A DNA stretch of 60,418 nucleotides, taken from positions 1 through 60,418 of the forward strand of contig JAJDWI010000128.1 of assembly GCA_022825665.1 (NCBI GenBank). The letters run 5' to 3'. This document shows, in pieces, positions 35,623 through 44,420 of the stretch. The notes under the pieces were generated by a model. It did not search any database and had not been told where the DNA came from. It saw nothing but the letters and a program-made list of their open reading frames with translations. Each line of letters opens with the position of its first letter. Position 1 is the first letter of the stretch. This DNA is from Candidatus Poribacteria bacterium. GTDB lineage: Bacteria; Poribacteria; WGA-4E; WGA-3G. The position numbers and the translations under genes are program-made.

Positions 35623-38613
35623 TTATTTTTGAAGGTTAAAATGGAACATTCCGTCGAATTGTGTCCCAAGGTATAAAGTTCTTCCAGTAACAACAAGAGA
35701 AGTTCCGCTACTCGCTAAATTTACTTTTGCGCTTTCAGGTATTTCTGTAATAATTTGTACCCAAGTGTCACTATCACTCTCTAAACGATAGATGCCTGTG
35801 TCTTTAGTGATTCCATAAAGCGTTGTGCCATCAACAGTCAATTCTTCCATGATTAGATTTGTTCCCTTTGTATCAGCGATTACTCGCCAATTTCTCCCAT
35901 CGTCTGATGTGAGGATACCAGCATTAGTCGCTACATACACGGTAGATCCAGCAACTACTATTTTTTTGTAAACTCTAACAGGAAATGGCAATGCTGGGGT
36001 GAGATCAATCCAATTATCTCCCCTATCATACGATACAACAAGGTGTCCATCTCGCTTCCCGCCGTAAATAGTGTCACCTGATACTGCAAGTTTGAGATTT
36101 TGCGAAGTTTCTTGTCCGATGTCCTGCCATTCTGTATCACCCGGTTTCCATCGGAAGATTTTAAAATTGTACTCCATATAGAACGTACCGTTACTGACTG
36201 CAAACGGTCCCTGAAGACCTATTCGGATGAGTGTTTCCTGGTCTTTAGGGGTTGATTGGAGCAACTTTTTGAAAAATTGTGTTGATCCCGAAAAATTCGT
36301 CTGCAACGTTTCCATAGAAAGATCTTGAGACTTACGCAAATGTTCTCTTAATTTTTTTGAGTCGAAGGTGGGTATGCCTTGAATAGGTACCAACTTATTG
36401 CCATCTTCAGATACGCGATAGTAACGCAATTCTCCTATTGGATAGTCACTTCTACCTTTTGCATATATAACACCATCAGATTCGATTATATGGGTAATCC
36501 ATGATTGGTTATCTCGGACAGGAGTGGTCATAGGTATTTGTTCCTGAATATGCTTCCAAGATTTACCCCTATCAGTTGTTTTCACTATACTAACCCCAGC
36601 TAATCCGTAGAGAGTTGACTGGATGCTTTTTATTTTTTCGTTTCGCTTATACGAGATTAAGTTTTGAATTCCTAACCATCTCCTATTCTGAGTGATATTT
36701 ACCTTGTTCCATGTTTTACCGCCATCAATAGAACGATGTAGACCTCTCCCTATAGCGAAAAATACACGTTCGTTTAATGCTACAGGGGGCGAATAAGGTT
36801 TTATATATGTAGGAAGCGTGTGGGGTTCTTGTGGGGGTAACCAAGTATCTCCTTCATCGGTAGAACGTACAATACCTCGCCCCATCAACATAACTGTTTC
36901 ACCAGCAGCAACAAGTTGGATATCTGGAGGAGGGGCTTTTAAGTGCCAAGCATTTGTCGGTGTAATATCTTTCCACGAATTTCCCATATCATCTGATCGG
37001 AATATCCACCATGTCCGCTGTCGTCCTTCCTGTATTGCTTTATCATCATAAAATTCATAGCCTAATCCTGCCAATACATACAACCGATCTTTAGTGTCTG
37101 CGGCATTGACGACTATTAATGCCTCAGGGACCGGTAATTCTATACGTTCCCAATTGCCGTTGTCCCAACGATAGAGTCCAGTATATGATCCAGCAAATAC
37201 TGTGTTTTGTATGTCTTTAATGAAGATGACACCTTTAAATAATTCAAAGTCTACCTCCTGCCATGTCTTACCTTTATCCTCAGAACGGACAACGTGATTG
37301 TAAAATGTTATCCAAAACCCTTGTTCTGTAAGCACCAATTCACGCGGGTGACGATAATCTTGTGTCCATGAATGAACTATTTCCCAAGTCTTACCATCAT
37401 CTTTTGAAGCCAATAATAAATTTTGCAAAACAATATAAAGAATATTGTCCCACTTTGCTATGGGAACATCTGTTATAATTGTAGTTTCATCCAGACTATC
37501 ATGATAGTCTCTAATGTCACCACTAAGTTGTTGCCATCCTGTTTTATCGTTTTGCCATTTGTATATGTGTGCATCAAAAACAGTGTAGAGTTGTCCATCA
37601 TCGGTTGCAAATAAATTTTCGACATCACTTCCCATGACAGGTCCGGACTGTATCCACTGCTGTTTGGGAACAGAAACATCCTCTCCTTCTGTATCTGCGG
37701 CAGCTAATAACACCTCGTCAGGTTTCTGACCGTTGTTATCGTTAATACTAAGTGGATTTGAACTTCCAAGTTGATTTCTCACATCATGCTTTGTTTCCAG
37801 ATTTAGCACTATAGGTGTATCAACGAGTTCTATCTTCATCTCTGCTTGTGCATCTAAAGAATAAGGTTGTTGAAAACGCAGTAAATGTTGACTGCCTAAT
37901 TCAAGTAACAGGACAAGCAAAACGGCGCTTGAAACAGCAACTGCCCACGGCACTAAAGGTTTGCCTCCTATAGGTGTAGCCGGTTTTAGTCGTTCGATTT
38001 CACGCATAATGTTTTCAGTGAGATGTGGTGTGATTTGGTAATTTTCTAATGCTTCTCTAATCATCGTTTCCTCCTTCTTTAATAGTTGCCGTGCACGGTA
38101 GAGTCGATTCTTTATTGCACTTACCGATACACCTAAAAACCTACTTATCTCCTCATACGTCATTCCTCCGAGGTAGTGTAGTGTTATGACCGTGCGTTCA
38201 CTTTCCTGTAGCTTCTCAAGCAACTTCTTGACAACTTCGCGTCGTGTTTCTGCCTCTACCCGTTCGTTTTCCTCTATGACATAGGTGGAATAGGTTTCTT
38301 TTTCTAACTCTGCCCTATCGGTATGTTCCAATGACTGTGTCGGCAGGCGTTTCTTACGATGCCACGTGTTGCAACGATTTACTACTATCACATATAGCCA
38401 ACTGGCAAAAGACTGTGGTTCTTTCAGCGTTGATAGTTCCTGATATGCCTTTAGAAATGTTTCCTGAGTGATGTCTTCTGCGATGTGGAAATCTCCAATC
38501 TTCCGCCACGCGAGTGCGTGCACAGACTTACGATATTTTCGGACGAGGTCAGAAAAGGCAGTCTCATCACCATCAAGGGTGCGTTGAATGAGTTCAACAT
38601 CGGCATTCTTCAT
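35623..38613 (-). CDS. ECF sigma factor fused to a membrane span and Asp-box propeller (copy 1)
   Basis: A 996-residue fusion. Residues 1-90 hold sigma region 2 (DETAFSDLVRKYRKS, DITQETFLKAYQELSTLK, SFASWLYVIVVNRC) and 130-182 region 4 (ERTVITLHYLGGMTYEEISR, SVSAIKNRLYRARQLLKKEE). A short linker (ITPHLTENIMREIERLKP) like the cytoplasmic part of anti-sigma factors leads to one span (about 219-240, PLVPWAVAVSSAVLLVLLLE). The remaining 750 residues carry about eight Asp boxes of the form SxDxGxxW (SKDDGKTW, SEDKGKTW, SIDGGKTW, SYDRGDNW), a sortilin/BNR-type propeller facing outward. I infer a sensor directly tied to its sigma factor. AGAGGT precedes the ATG; an ECF-like promoter lies at 38662-38688. 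Confidence 0.88.
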   Translation of the reverse strand: MKNADVELIQRTLDGDETAFSDLVRKYRKSVHALAWRKIGDFHIAEDITQETFLKAYQELSTLKEPQSFASWLYVIVVNRCNTWHRKKRLPTQSLEHTDRAELEKETYSTYVIEENERVEAETRREVVKKLLEKLQESERTVITLHYLGGMTYEEISRFLGVSVSAIKNRLYRARQLLKKEETMIREALENYQITPHLTENIMREIERLKPATPIGGKPLVPWAVAVSSAVLLVLLLELGSQHLLRFQQPYSLDAQAEMKIELVDTPIVLNLETKHDVRNQLGSSNPLSINDNNGQKPDEVLLAAADTEGEDVSVPKQQWIQSGPVMGSDVENLFATDDGQLYTVFDAHIYKWQNDKTGWQQLSGDIRDYHDSLDETTIITDVPIAKWDNILYIVLQNLLLASKDDGKTWEIVHSWTQDYRHPRELVLTEQGFWITFYNHVVRSEDKGKTWQEVDFELFKGVIFIKDIQNTVFAGSYTGLYRWDNGNWERIELPVPEALIVVNAADTKDRLYVLAGLGYEFYDDKAIQEGRQRTWWIFRSDDMGNSWKDITPTNAWHLKAPPPDIQLVAAGETVMLMGRGIVRSTDEGDTWLPPQEPHTLPTYIKPYSPPVALNERVFFAIGRGLHRSIDGGKTWNKVNITQNRRWLGIQNLISYKRNEKIKSIQSTLYGLAGVSIVKTTDRGKSWKHIQEQIPMTTPVRDNQSWITHIIESDGVIYAKGRSDYPIGELRYYRVSEDGNKLVPIQGIPTFDSKKLREHLRKSQDLSMETLQTNFSGSTQFFKKLLQSTPKDQETLIRIGLQGPFAVSNGTFYMEYNFKIFRWKPGDTEWQDIGQETSQNLKLAVSGDTIYGGKRDGHLVVSYDRGDNWIDLTPALPFPVRVYKKIVVAGSTVYVATNAGILTSDDGRNWRVIADTKGTNLIMEELTVDGTTLYGITKDTGIYRLESDSDTWVQIITEIPESAKVNLASSGTSLVVTGRTLYLGTQFDGMFHFNLQK

Positions 38614-38661
38614 CGGATACCTCTAACATAAGGAGTTCATCATTTCATGTTAATATATAAT

Positions 38662-38688
38662 GACGCTATATGAATTGAAAAAGTCTCA
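38662..38688 (-). promoter_or_regulatory. ECF-type promoter of sigma-propeller copy 1
   Basis: On the minus strand TGAGAC (38688-38683) and CGTC (38665-38662) are 17 bases apart, the form used by many ECF sigma factors, with transcription expected to start about 40 bases before the ATG at 38613. The same two boxes with the same spacing stand before copy 2, although surrounding bases differ. This supports autoregulation. Confidence 0.6.
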
Positions 38689-38837
38689 TAATTTTAAAAT
38701 ATTTTGGAGCAACTCAGATGGAGAGGGTTTAGATTACATTTTTACCGATAACGAGAGGTATGGTTCATGGAGAACAAGGATGTGTCCAGTTTAAAATCGG
38801 ATATTGTTTTGTTCTTTGTAGAAAGGACTCATTTTTG

Positions 38838-40078
38838 TCAATCTTTGGGTTCCGATAACACGTAGGCAAAGTTTTTACCGATTGCAATACTTATCGGATG
38901 ACTTGGCTGAAGTGGCGTGGTAGATAACCACTCATTTCTTTCCCCTTCTTTAGAAAGGCTAAAAATAGAGAAGAATCCTTTCGCGTTAACAATGTAAAGC
39001 ATATTCTCCAATATTTGAAAATCCGTGACAGACCCCATCAATCGTCTGGGGTTAACATTTATTTCCTTGCTTGATGCGTTTTGGGCAATTTGCATCATTT
39101 TTCCGGAGTTGACTGCATAAGAATTTGTTGGTTTTCTGCGAATGAGTGTCTTTTGCCCTGTCACTTGGAGATGTTTGAGATATCTATAATCCACTTTAAA
39201 GTAGCCCAAACTTTGACTTTGACTAAAGTTATTTCTTTTTTCTGCTGCAGAAATCAGCAGGTCACATGTTGGGTCTGTCAAACTTTCCATGACCAGAAAA
39301 TCAGATGATGCGCGAACTTTCTCTCCTTTGCTGCTGTATAGTTGTAAAAATCCGCGTTTAGGTAGGAGTGGTTCTGAAAGAACAGAAGGGATAGTGGGTG
39401 TAATTGAGCGCGGAATCTGTTTTACTTTGGGTGTTTCGGCATCTGGACTTAGCAACCACCAACGGTTCATCAGTTTTTCGGATGTAACGGGGACGACATG
39501 TCCGGTTTGTAGTGAATAAACGTGAAGGGAGTCATTTTTTCCCACAGCATACAAGTATTTGTCACAAACATCAATATCATTAATTGCGTTTCGATCAGAT
39601 AAGTAATTGGTAGATTGAAGTTTGGGTTGTGATGGTTGTGAAACATCAACGAAATGAAACTTTTTCGGGCTTGCTACAACGAGATGATTTCCAGATGCAA
39701 GGACTTTTCCGATTTTTTCTTTGAATGCAAGTGAGGTTAGATAAGATGGAAACTGTGGTATAGATATATCAATGACGTGAAGATGTTTTTCAGTAGTGAC
39801 GTACGCATGCTTTCCCGCCAAAACAACAGTATTGTTTGAATTGGCACGATACGGTAGTCGGATCGAAGCCGCAAGTGTCGGATATTCTAAATCTTCTATC
39901 TCTATTACGGTAAAGATGCTGCCATCTGTTTTTGTGGGAATCGGTTCAGGATTTTGAGGTGGATCAAGTGTGTTTTTGGAGTTTGTTGATGTGTGTTTAA
40001 ACTACATCCAATAAAAAGAAGTGCAAGGAGTATTGACATCAATAAGGTAATAATCAGTTTTGTAACTTGCTTTGACAT
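38838..40078 (-). CDS. LVIVD-repeat propeller lipoprotein, read through a -1 frameshift
   Basis: Two frames make this gene. The first starts at ATG 40078 behind AGGAG, encodes a lipoprotein signal peptide (MSKQVTKLIITLLMS...LFIGC, lipidated Cys at 25), and would stop at 39905 after 57 residues. The second frame has no good start of its own and encodes the body: LVIVD-type repeats (KHLHVIDISIPQFPSYLTSL, KFHFVDVSQPSQPKLQS) of a propeller ending LSEPKD. A -1 shift at TTTAAAC (39995-40001), in phase with the first frame, gives one protein of 413 residues. A one-base deletion or sequence error would look the same. It lies between the LolA-like gene and sigma copy 1. Confidence 0.7.
39995..40001 (-). 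other. Candidate -1 slippery heptamer TTTAAAC
   Basis: On the minus strand the first frame reads AGT TTA AAC, so T TTA AAC is exactly in the X XXY YYZ phase. The frame needed for the mature protein is -1, and that frame has a TAG directly before the heptamer, so the shift cannot be further upstream. Confidence 0.5.
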
Positions 40079-40157
40079 TGATGTCTCCTATTTTGTTATG
40101 ACTGTCTGAATGATGCCGTGTCGGATCTTAATCTGAATCCTGGGACTATGTCTGCTT

Positions 40158-41150
40158 TTAAGGGCGGTAAAAATTTCTGTCTATCTTGAAGAAATCTTCT
40201 GGAAAGTCCACGTTGAATAGTGCAGCAGTGACCTTTACTTTGCCACGACGACGGATTGTGCCATCATTTTTGTAATACGTTTCTTCTGTGTTGGTAGGAA
40301 ACCACACATCCTTATATTTTTGATAATTTTTAAATTCCCAGCGGAAACTGATTTGATCCGATTCCAAATTTACTGTAGATTCAAATTTGCGAATGCAGTA
40401 ACCTATAGATTTGTCCACCCAAATACTGACATTCTGTTTGAATTTGTTTGGAAATGTAATCACATAGCATTCTGCATCATCAACGGTTTCTTTACCAATA
40501 TATTTGGCATCATCAGGTACACGGAAAAGTGGTCTACCCCATAAGGAATAATGTCCGTATCCGTAGTATTGATTATCATTAAATATTTGAACTGCATTTG
40601 GTAAGTGAGAACGAGAAGAGAGAATTGTTCCGATTTCTAATCGGACCTGGTTTTGTGTGTCGAAAGCAAGTAAGTATATTAAACCAGCATGGTGATTTTG
40701 CGCGGGTTCACTATCAAGAGAAAGTCCTGGTGATTTTGTCAACGTTAACTTATAGTGATATAATTTAGGAAAAAAATCGGAATTCGGATCCTCAATCTGG
40801 AATAAGGTCGTCGCGTGTTCTATTACTGTGTGCCTGCGTTCCCTATTGTAATTATATTTCAGATTCGGTATGAGATAGTCATTTTTAAAAGTTTCCACGT
40901 CAACACCTTCATGAGGTATATATGTTTTTAATTCCTCTTCTATATCCTTTTGTATAGATGCAGCGATTTCTTCTTCCGTTTTTTTGGCAGTGTTTTCTTC
41001 AGTTGATTCTGTGTGAATTTCGCCACTTCTGATTGTCATTCGTGCCTTGTTTACGTTACGTATGAGTTCGTCTAATGAGATGTCTTCTGCATTACTCAAA
41101 GGATTAAAACAGAATAATATTATGGCTAAAGTTAAAACGATACGATACAT
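40158..41150 (-). CDS. Secreted LolA-like protein
   Basis: A 330-residue exported protein with a signal peptide (MYRIVLTLAIILFCFNPLSNA). The body has the long half-barrel strand pattern of LolA/LolB-like and outer-membrane-lipoprotein-sorting proteins, with DDAECYVITFPNKFKQNVSI and WVDKSIGYCIRKFESTV as the typical lipid-carrier strands and DVWFPTNTEETYYKNDG near the end. A coiled, charged insert (about 50-110) is unusual. It shares its start (SLDELIRNVNKARMTIRSGE) and end (NVDFPEDFFKIDR) with the next gene upstream. AAGGAG precedes the ATG. It probably binds a lipid or lipoprotein in the periplasm. Confidence 0.72.
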   Translation of the reverse strand: MYRIVLTLAIILFCFNPLSNAEDISLDELIRNVNKARMTIRSGEIHTESTEENTAKKTEEEIAASIQKDIEEELKTYIPHEGVDVETFKNDYLIPNLKYNYNRERRHTVIEHATTLFQIEDPNSDFFPKLYHYKLTLTKSPGLSLDSEPAQNHHAGLIYLLAFDTQNQVRLEIGTILSSRSHLPNAVQIFNDNQYYGYGHYSLWGRPLFRVPDDAKYIGKETVDDAECYVITFPNKFKQNVSIWVDKSIGYCIRKFESTVNLESDQISFRWEFKNYQKYKDVWFPTNTEETYYKNDGTIRRRGKVKVTAALFNVDFPEDFFKIDRNFYRP

Positions 41151-41266
41151 GTTGAATCTCCTTGTATTCTATTTCTTGTATGCGTGGATTGTCCTTGTGC
41201 TATTTGCTTCATTTATGGATATGATACCAGCGTGCTTAGATAGCGCACCTGCCAAATACGCGGACA

Positions 41267-43327
41267 TTATTTTTCAATAACTTCACCGTGTATATACATC
41301 GCATGGGTGGCTTTCTTGTCTTTGTAGGAGTAATCAATCAATAGATATTGATTAATTGACCCAACGGGTAACGTCTTCAGCAGAAACAGTCTTGCCATTG
41401 GGATGTCACCGTCTGTATCTAACTTTGCTAATATGTGATCGGAATCGGTTCTGGCACCGTGAAGTACTACACCATCTTGTAGATGTAAGGACACCCGTTT
41501 TTCCAAATGATTCTTAAGAAGTTTTTTCCTACCCACAGCAATCATTTCTGGGAATGTACTGAATGGAAGAAATGATTCACCTTTGAATGTTAGCGTTAAT
41601 GTCTTATGTATTGGGTCATCTGTTTGGACAAGTATGCTCTCTTCAATCATATAGCTGCCGTGTGGAAGCTTCATGGTAGATAATATCTTTCCTGTTTTTC
41701 CCGGTTGAATCTCTCTAAGTGACACGAGAGAGGAGGTGCACGCTCAGGTATCAGTAATCTCAAGGATATTCAGAGGTTTTTGTCCAACGTTTTTGATGGT
41801 AAAAGTGTTTTTGACTTCTTTATCTGCAAGTATTTTACCGAAGTTGTAGACCGGTGCATCGGAGAATGCCAATGGCATCGGTTCTTGTTTTACACGTTTC
41901 TTTATATCAAAAACGAGGAGTTCTCCGTGCCATATCCCCGACAATGCGTCCCAAGTGATATGTGTAATATTTTCCAGAATTGAATCTGATATTTTGACTC
42001 CATCTACGTCTACAGATTCAAAGACAACAAAATGGTTGTTATTAAATTTCGCGATGGCGGGTAACGATACCTTATTACCCTTGAGTAATTCCAGTGAAGA
42101 TATAATAGTTTTTGGTGCTAAGCCTTTGTAGATAGCAGCTGCTTCAAGTCCTTCCATCGTTGTGCCGTTTTCAGCGTCAAACTCAGATAACTTCTTGAGT
42201 TCATCAATATTCGCATTAACTTTTAGCAGTTCGCATAAGTGTAGAAGACTATTCGGACCACAGAGTAGAAGTATGTTTTCTTGAGGTATTGGTGTTTCAG
42301 GTATTGGTTCTGTATCAGGGAGTTGTCCCATGTCTGGTGGTTCGTAATAGGTTCTGTCTATCTTGAAGAAATCTTTTGGAAAATCCACGTTGAATTGAGC
42401 TTCCAAAATTTCAACCGTGTAAAGATTAGCCATTACATTATTTCGTCCATAGTTGGAGTCTATCACGATCTGCGGATACCACAGATTTCCGATCTTTTTA
42501 AACTCTTTATAATCTTGACCCCATCGAATCTGTCTCTCTGGAGTATTGATAAGCAGTTCCATTTTATGGAGACTGAAATCTTTAGCAGGATCTACCCATA
42601 TCACCATTTTCAACCTGTTGTCTGATGGATTAAAGGTGAGAACATAACATTCCACATCGTCAATCGTTTCTTTTTCAATCAGTTTTGCATCGGGTGGCAC
42701 GTCATAAGGTGACCTGCCAAACAATGAATAAGGTGCCATACCACCTGATGCCTTAGGATGGTAAAATAGTGTATGTTCAGTGGCTAATATGATGTTTCCT
42801 AAATTCTGTCTAACTTGGGTTTGCATATCGTAAGCGTGTAGGTAGAGCTCATCTGTTTGTTGGAGCAGTTCGGAGTTTTGATCCAGAGGAATACCGGGTT
42901 TTTTCACCATTGTTAACTTATAATGATATTCTGCCGGACGTTCTGGAACATCCGGTTTTAGCATGTGGAATAGAGTGGTTTCCTGTTCAACTTGGTTGTG
43001 TTTGCGAAAACGATCTGCATCGGCTTTAAGTTGAACAGGGAGATATTCCTCTTCAAACTTCTTTACATCAGCATCGGTATGGCGTTGATTTTGTCTGAAT
43101 TCCTTTAATCGTTCTTCCTTTTTTGTTTTTATCCACTCAGCGATTTCTTCCTCTGTTTTTTCTGCCCTGATATGTTGTGTCGTTCTACTAATTATTTCTC
43201 CGCTTTTGATATGGAGACGTGCCTTGTTTACGCCACGTATTAGTTCGTCTAAGGATATGTCTTCTGCGTAAATCAAAGAGTTAACCAAGCATAACATCAT
43301 AGTAATGATGAAAACAATTCTATACAT
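41267..43327 (-). CDS. LolA-like / C39-peptidase-like / DUF1573 protein with in-frame UGA
   Basis: From ATG 43327 (behind AGGAGG) the frame runs 527 residues to TGA at 41744-41746, then stays open 158 more codons to 41267. Residues 1-21 are a signal peptide; 22-330 a LolA-like domain as in the next gene; about 350-475 a C39-like cysteine peptidase (C356 in LCGPNSLL, H432 in NHFVVFE, then ISDS); from about 488 a DUF1573 domain. The TGA falls where DUF1573 has the first Cys of its CGC motif: TDT-stop-ACT. If read as selenocysteine the protein has 686 residues; if not, the gene is broken. GTG 41725 could start the tail alone but gives half a domain. Confidence 0.72.
41710..41746 (-). other. UGA codon and candidate bacterial SECIS hairpin
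   Basis: Eighteen bases after the UGA (41746-41744) a 10-base loop starting with G (41725-41716) is closed by a 6-bp stem, UCUCUC with GAGAGA. Stem, loop size, leading G and distance agree with the general pattern of bacterial SECIS elements. The stem is short and the loop lacks a clear GGU, so this is only a candidate. Confidence 0.4.
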
Positions 43328-43399
43328 GCTATTCCTCCTATATATACTATACATCTACAAATAGGTCTGTTTTGCGTTTTTCTGATTGACCAGCAACTG

Positions 43400-44185
43400 T
43401 TAATCAGCATCTACAACACATCTGAATCCGATATTGTAGTATCGGTATGTAGGTGGATGTGTTACCCGGTGTATGCTTCTCAGGTGGAGTCGTATGGAAT
43501 TCCAACCACCCCCACGTACGACTTTTGTGTCTTTACCGTGTATATTATCCGCACACCATTCGGCAAGACTTCCTGCCATGTCCATAACTCCAAATGGACT
43601 TGCTCCATCTGGGTAACTCCCGACAGGTTCCAATTTTTCGTGGTGTGGAAAATATTTGAGTTTAGAGAAGTCGAATTCATTTCCCCACGGGTAAAGTCGT
43701 GCATCAGTTCCTCTGGCAGCCTTTTCCCATTCCGCTTCTGTAGGCAAGCGTTTTCCTACCCATTTGGCATAGGCGGATGCCTCATACCAACTTACACCAA
43801 GAACAGGATGGTCTGGATCAGTGGAAATGTGATTTTCACCGAAACCGAGCGGTTTGTCTATACGATACTTTATCCTTCCTGGGTAGCTAAAGAAAAACCG
43901 TTCTTTCTGGATATAATCCCATCCATCTTTTGTCCAGAATTGACGTTTGTTATATCCATCTGCCAAGATGAATTCATTGAATTGCGCGTTAGTGACTTCA
44001 TGTATGTCCATGTAGAATGCGTCAACTTGAACTTTACGCTCAGGATGTTGGTCGTCAGGTGCGTTATCTTCGTCTGTTCCCATTGTGAATTCACCTTCGG
44101 GGACCAGGACCATACCTTCTGGAAGTTCGCTTATCGCAATACTTGGTGTGATGATTATGAATAGTAAAAGGACTAATTTCTTCAT
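43400..44185 (-). CDS. Secreted formylglycine-generating-enzyme-like (SUMF1) protein
   Basis: A 261-residue exported protein with signal peptide (MKKLVLLLFIIITPSIAIS). The SUMF1/FGE fold is complete: MVLVPEGEFTMGTDEDNAPD at the start, VDAFYMDIHEVTNAQFNEFI, PVLGVSWYEASAYAKWVGKR, LPTEAEWEKAARG, and the close YYNIGFRCVVD. True FGE converts sulfatase Cys to formylglycine with copper and two Cys; most such secreted bacterial members lack that chemistry or act on unknown targets, and I see no canonical Cys pair. GGAGACTC precedes the ATG. It lies between sigma-propeller copy 2 and the LolA-like/C39 gene. Confidence 0.87.
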   Translation of the reverse strand: MKKLVLLLFIIITPSIAISELPEGMVLVPEGEFTMGTDEDNAPDDQHPERKVQVDAFYMDIHEVTNAQFNEFILADGYNKRQFWTKDGWDYIQKERFFFSYPGRIKYRIDKPLGFGENHISTDPDHPVLGVSWYEASAYAKWVGKRLPTEAEWEKAARGTDARLYPWGNEFDFSKLKYFPHHEKLEPVGSYPDGASPFGVMDMAGSLAEWCADNIHGKDTKVVRGGGWNSIRLHLRSIHRVTHPPTYRYYNIGFRCVVDAD

Positions 44186-44420
44186 CGTGAGTCTCCTTAT
44201 GATATAAAATATAGGACATAGGAAGAATATTGACAGGATTCAACAAAAACAATCAGGTCAAATATCTTCCATTATTTAAGACACAGTTTTGGATAGGAAA
44301 AGGTGCCTTCTATATAAAATACATCTTGTATAGTGATAATACTGCTTGATATTGTGTGGAGATTAGGTGATAAAGACATTAAGATCATGATTGGATGAAA
44401 CAATTCTAATCTATATGTGG

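Noticed and set aside
41267-41725. Separate 152-residue gene starting at GTG 41725
   Set aside because: It would be half a DUF1573 domain with no ribosome binding site; it is better read as the continuation past UGA.
43457-44164. Plus-strand open frame of 235 codons
   Set aside because: Antisense to the FGE-like gene, rich in Cys/Phe/Tyr, with no ribosome binding site.
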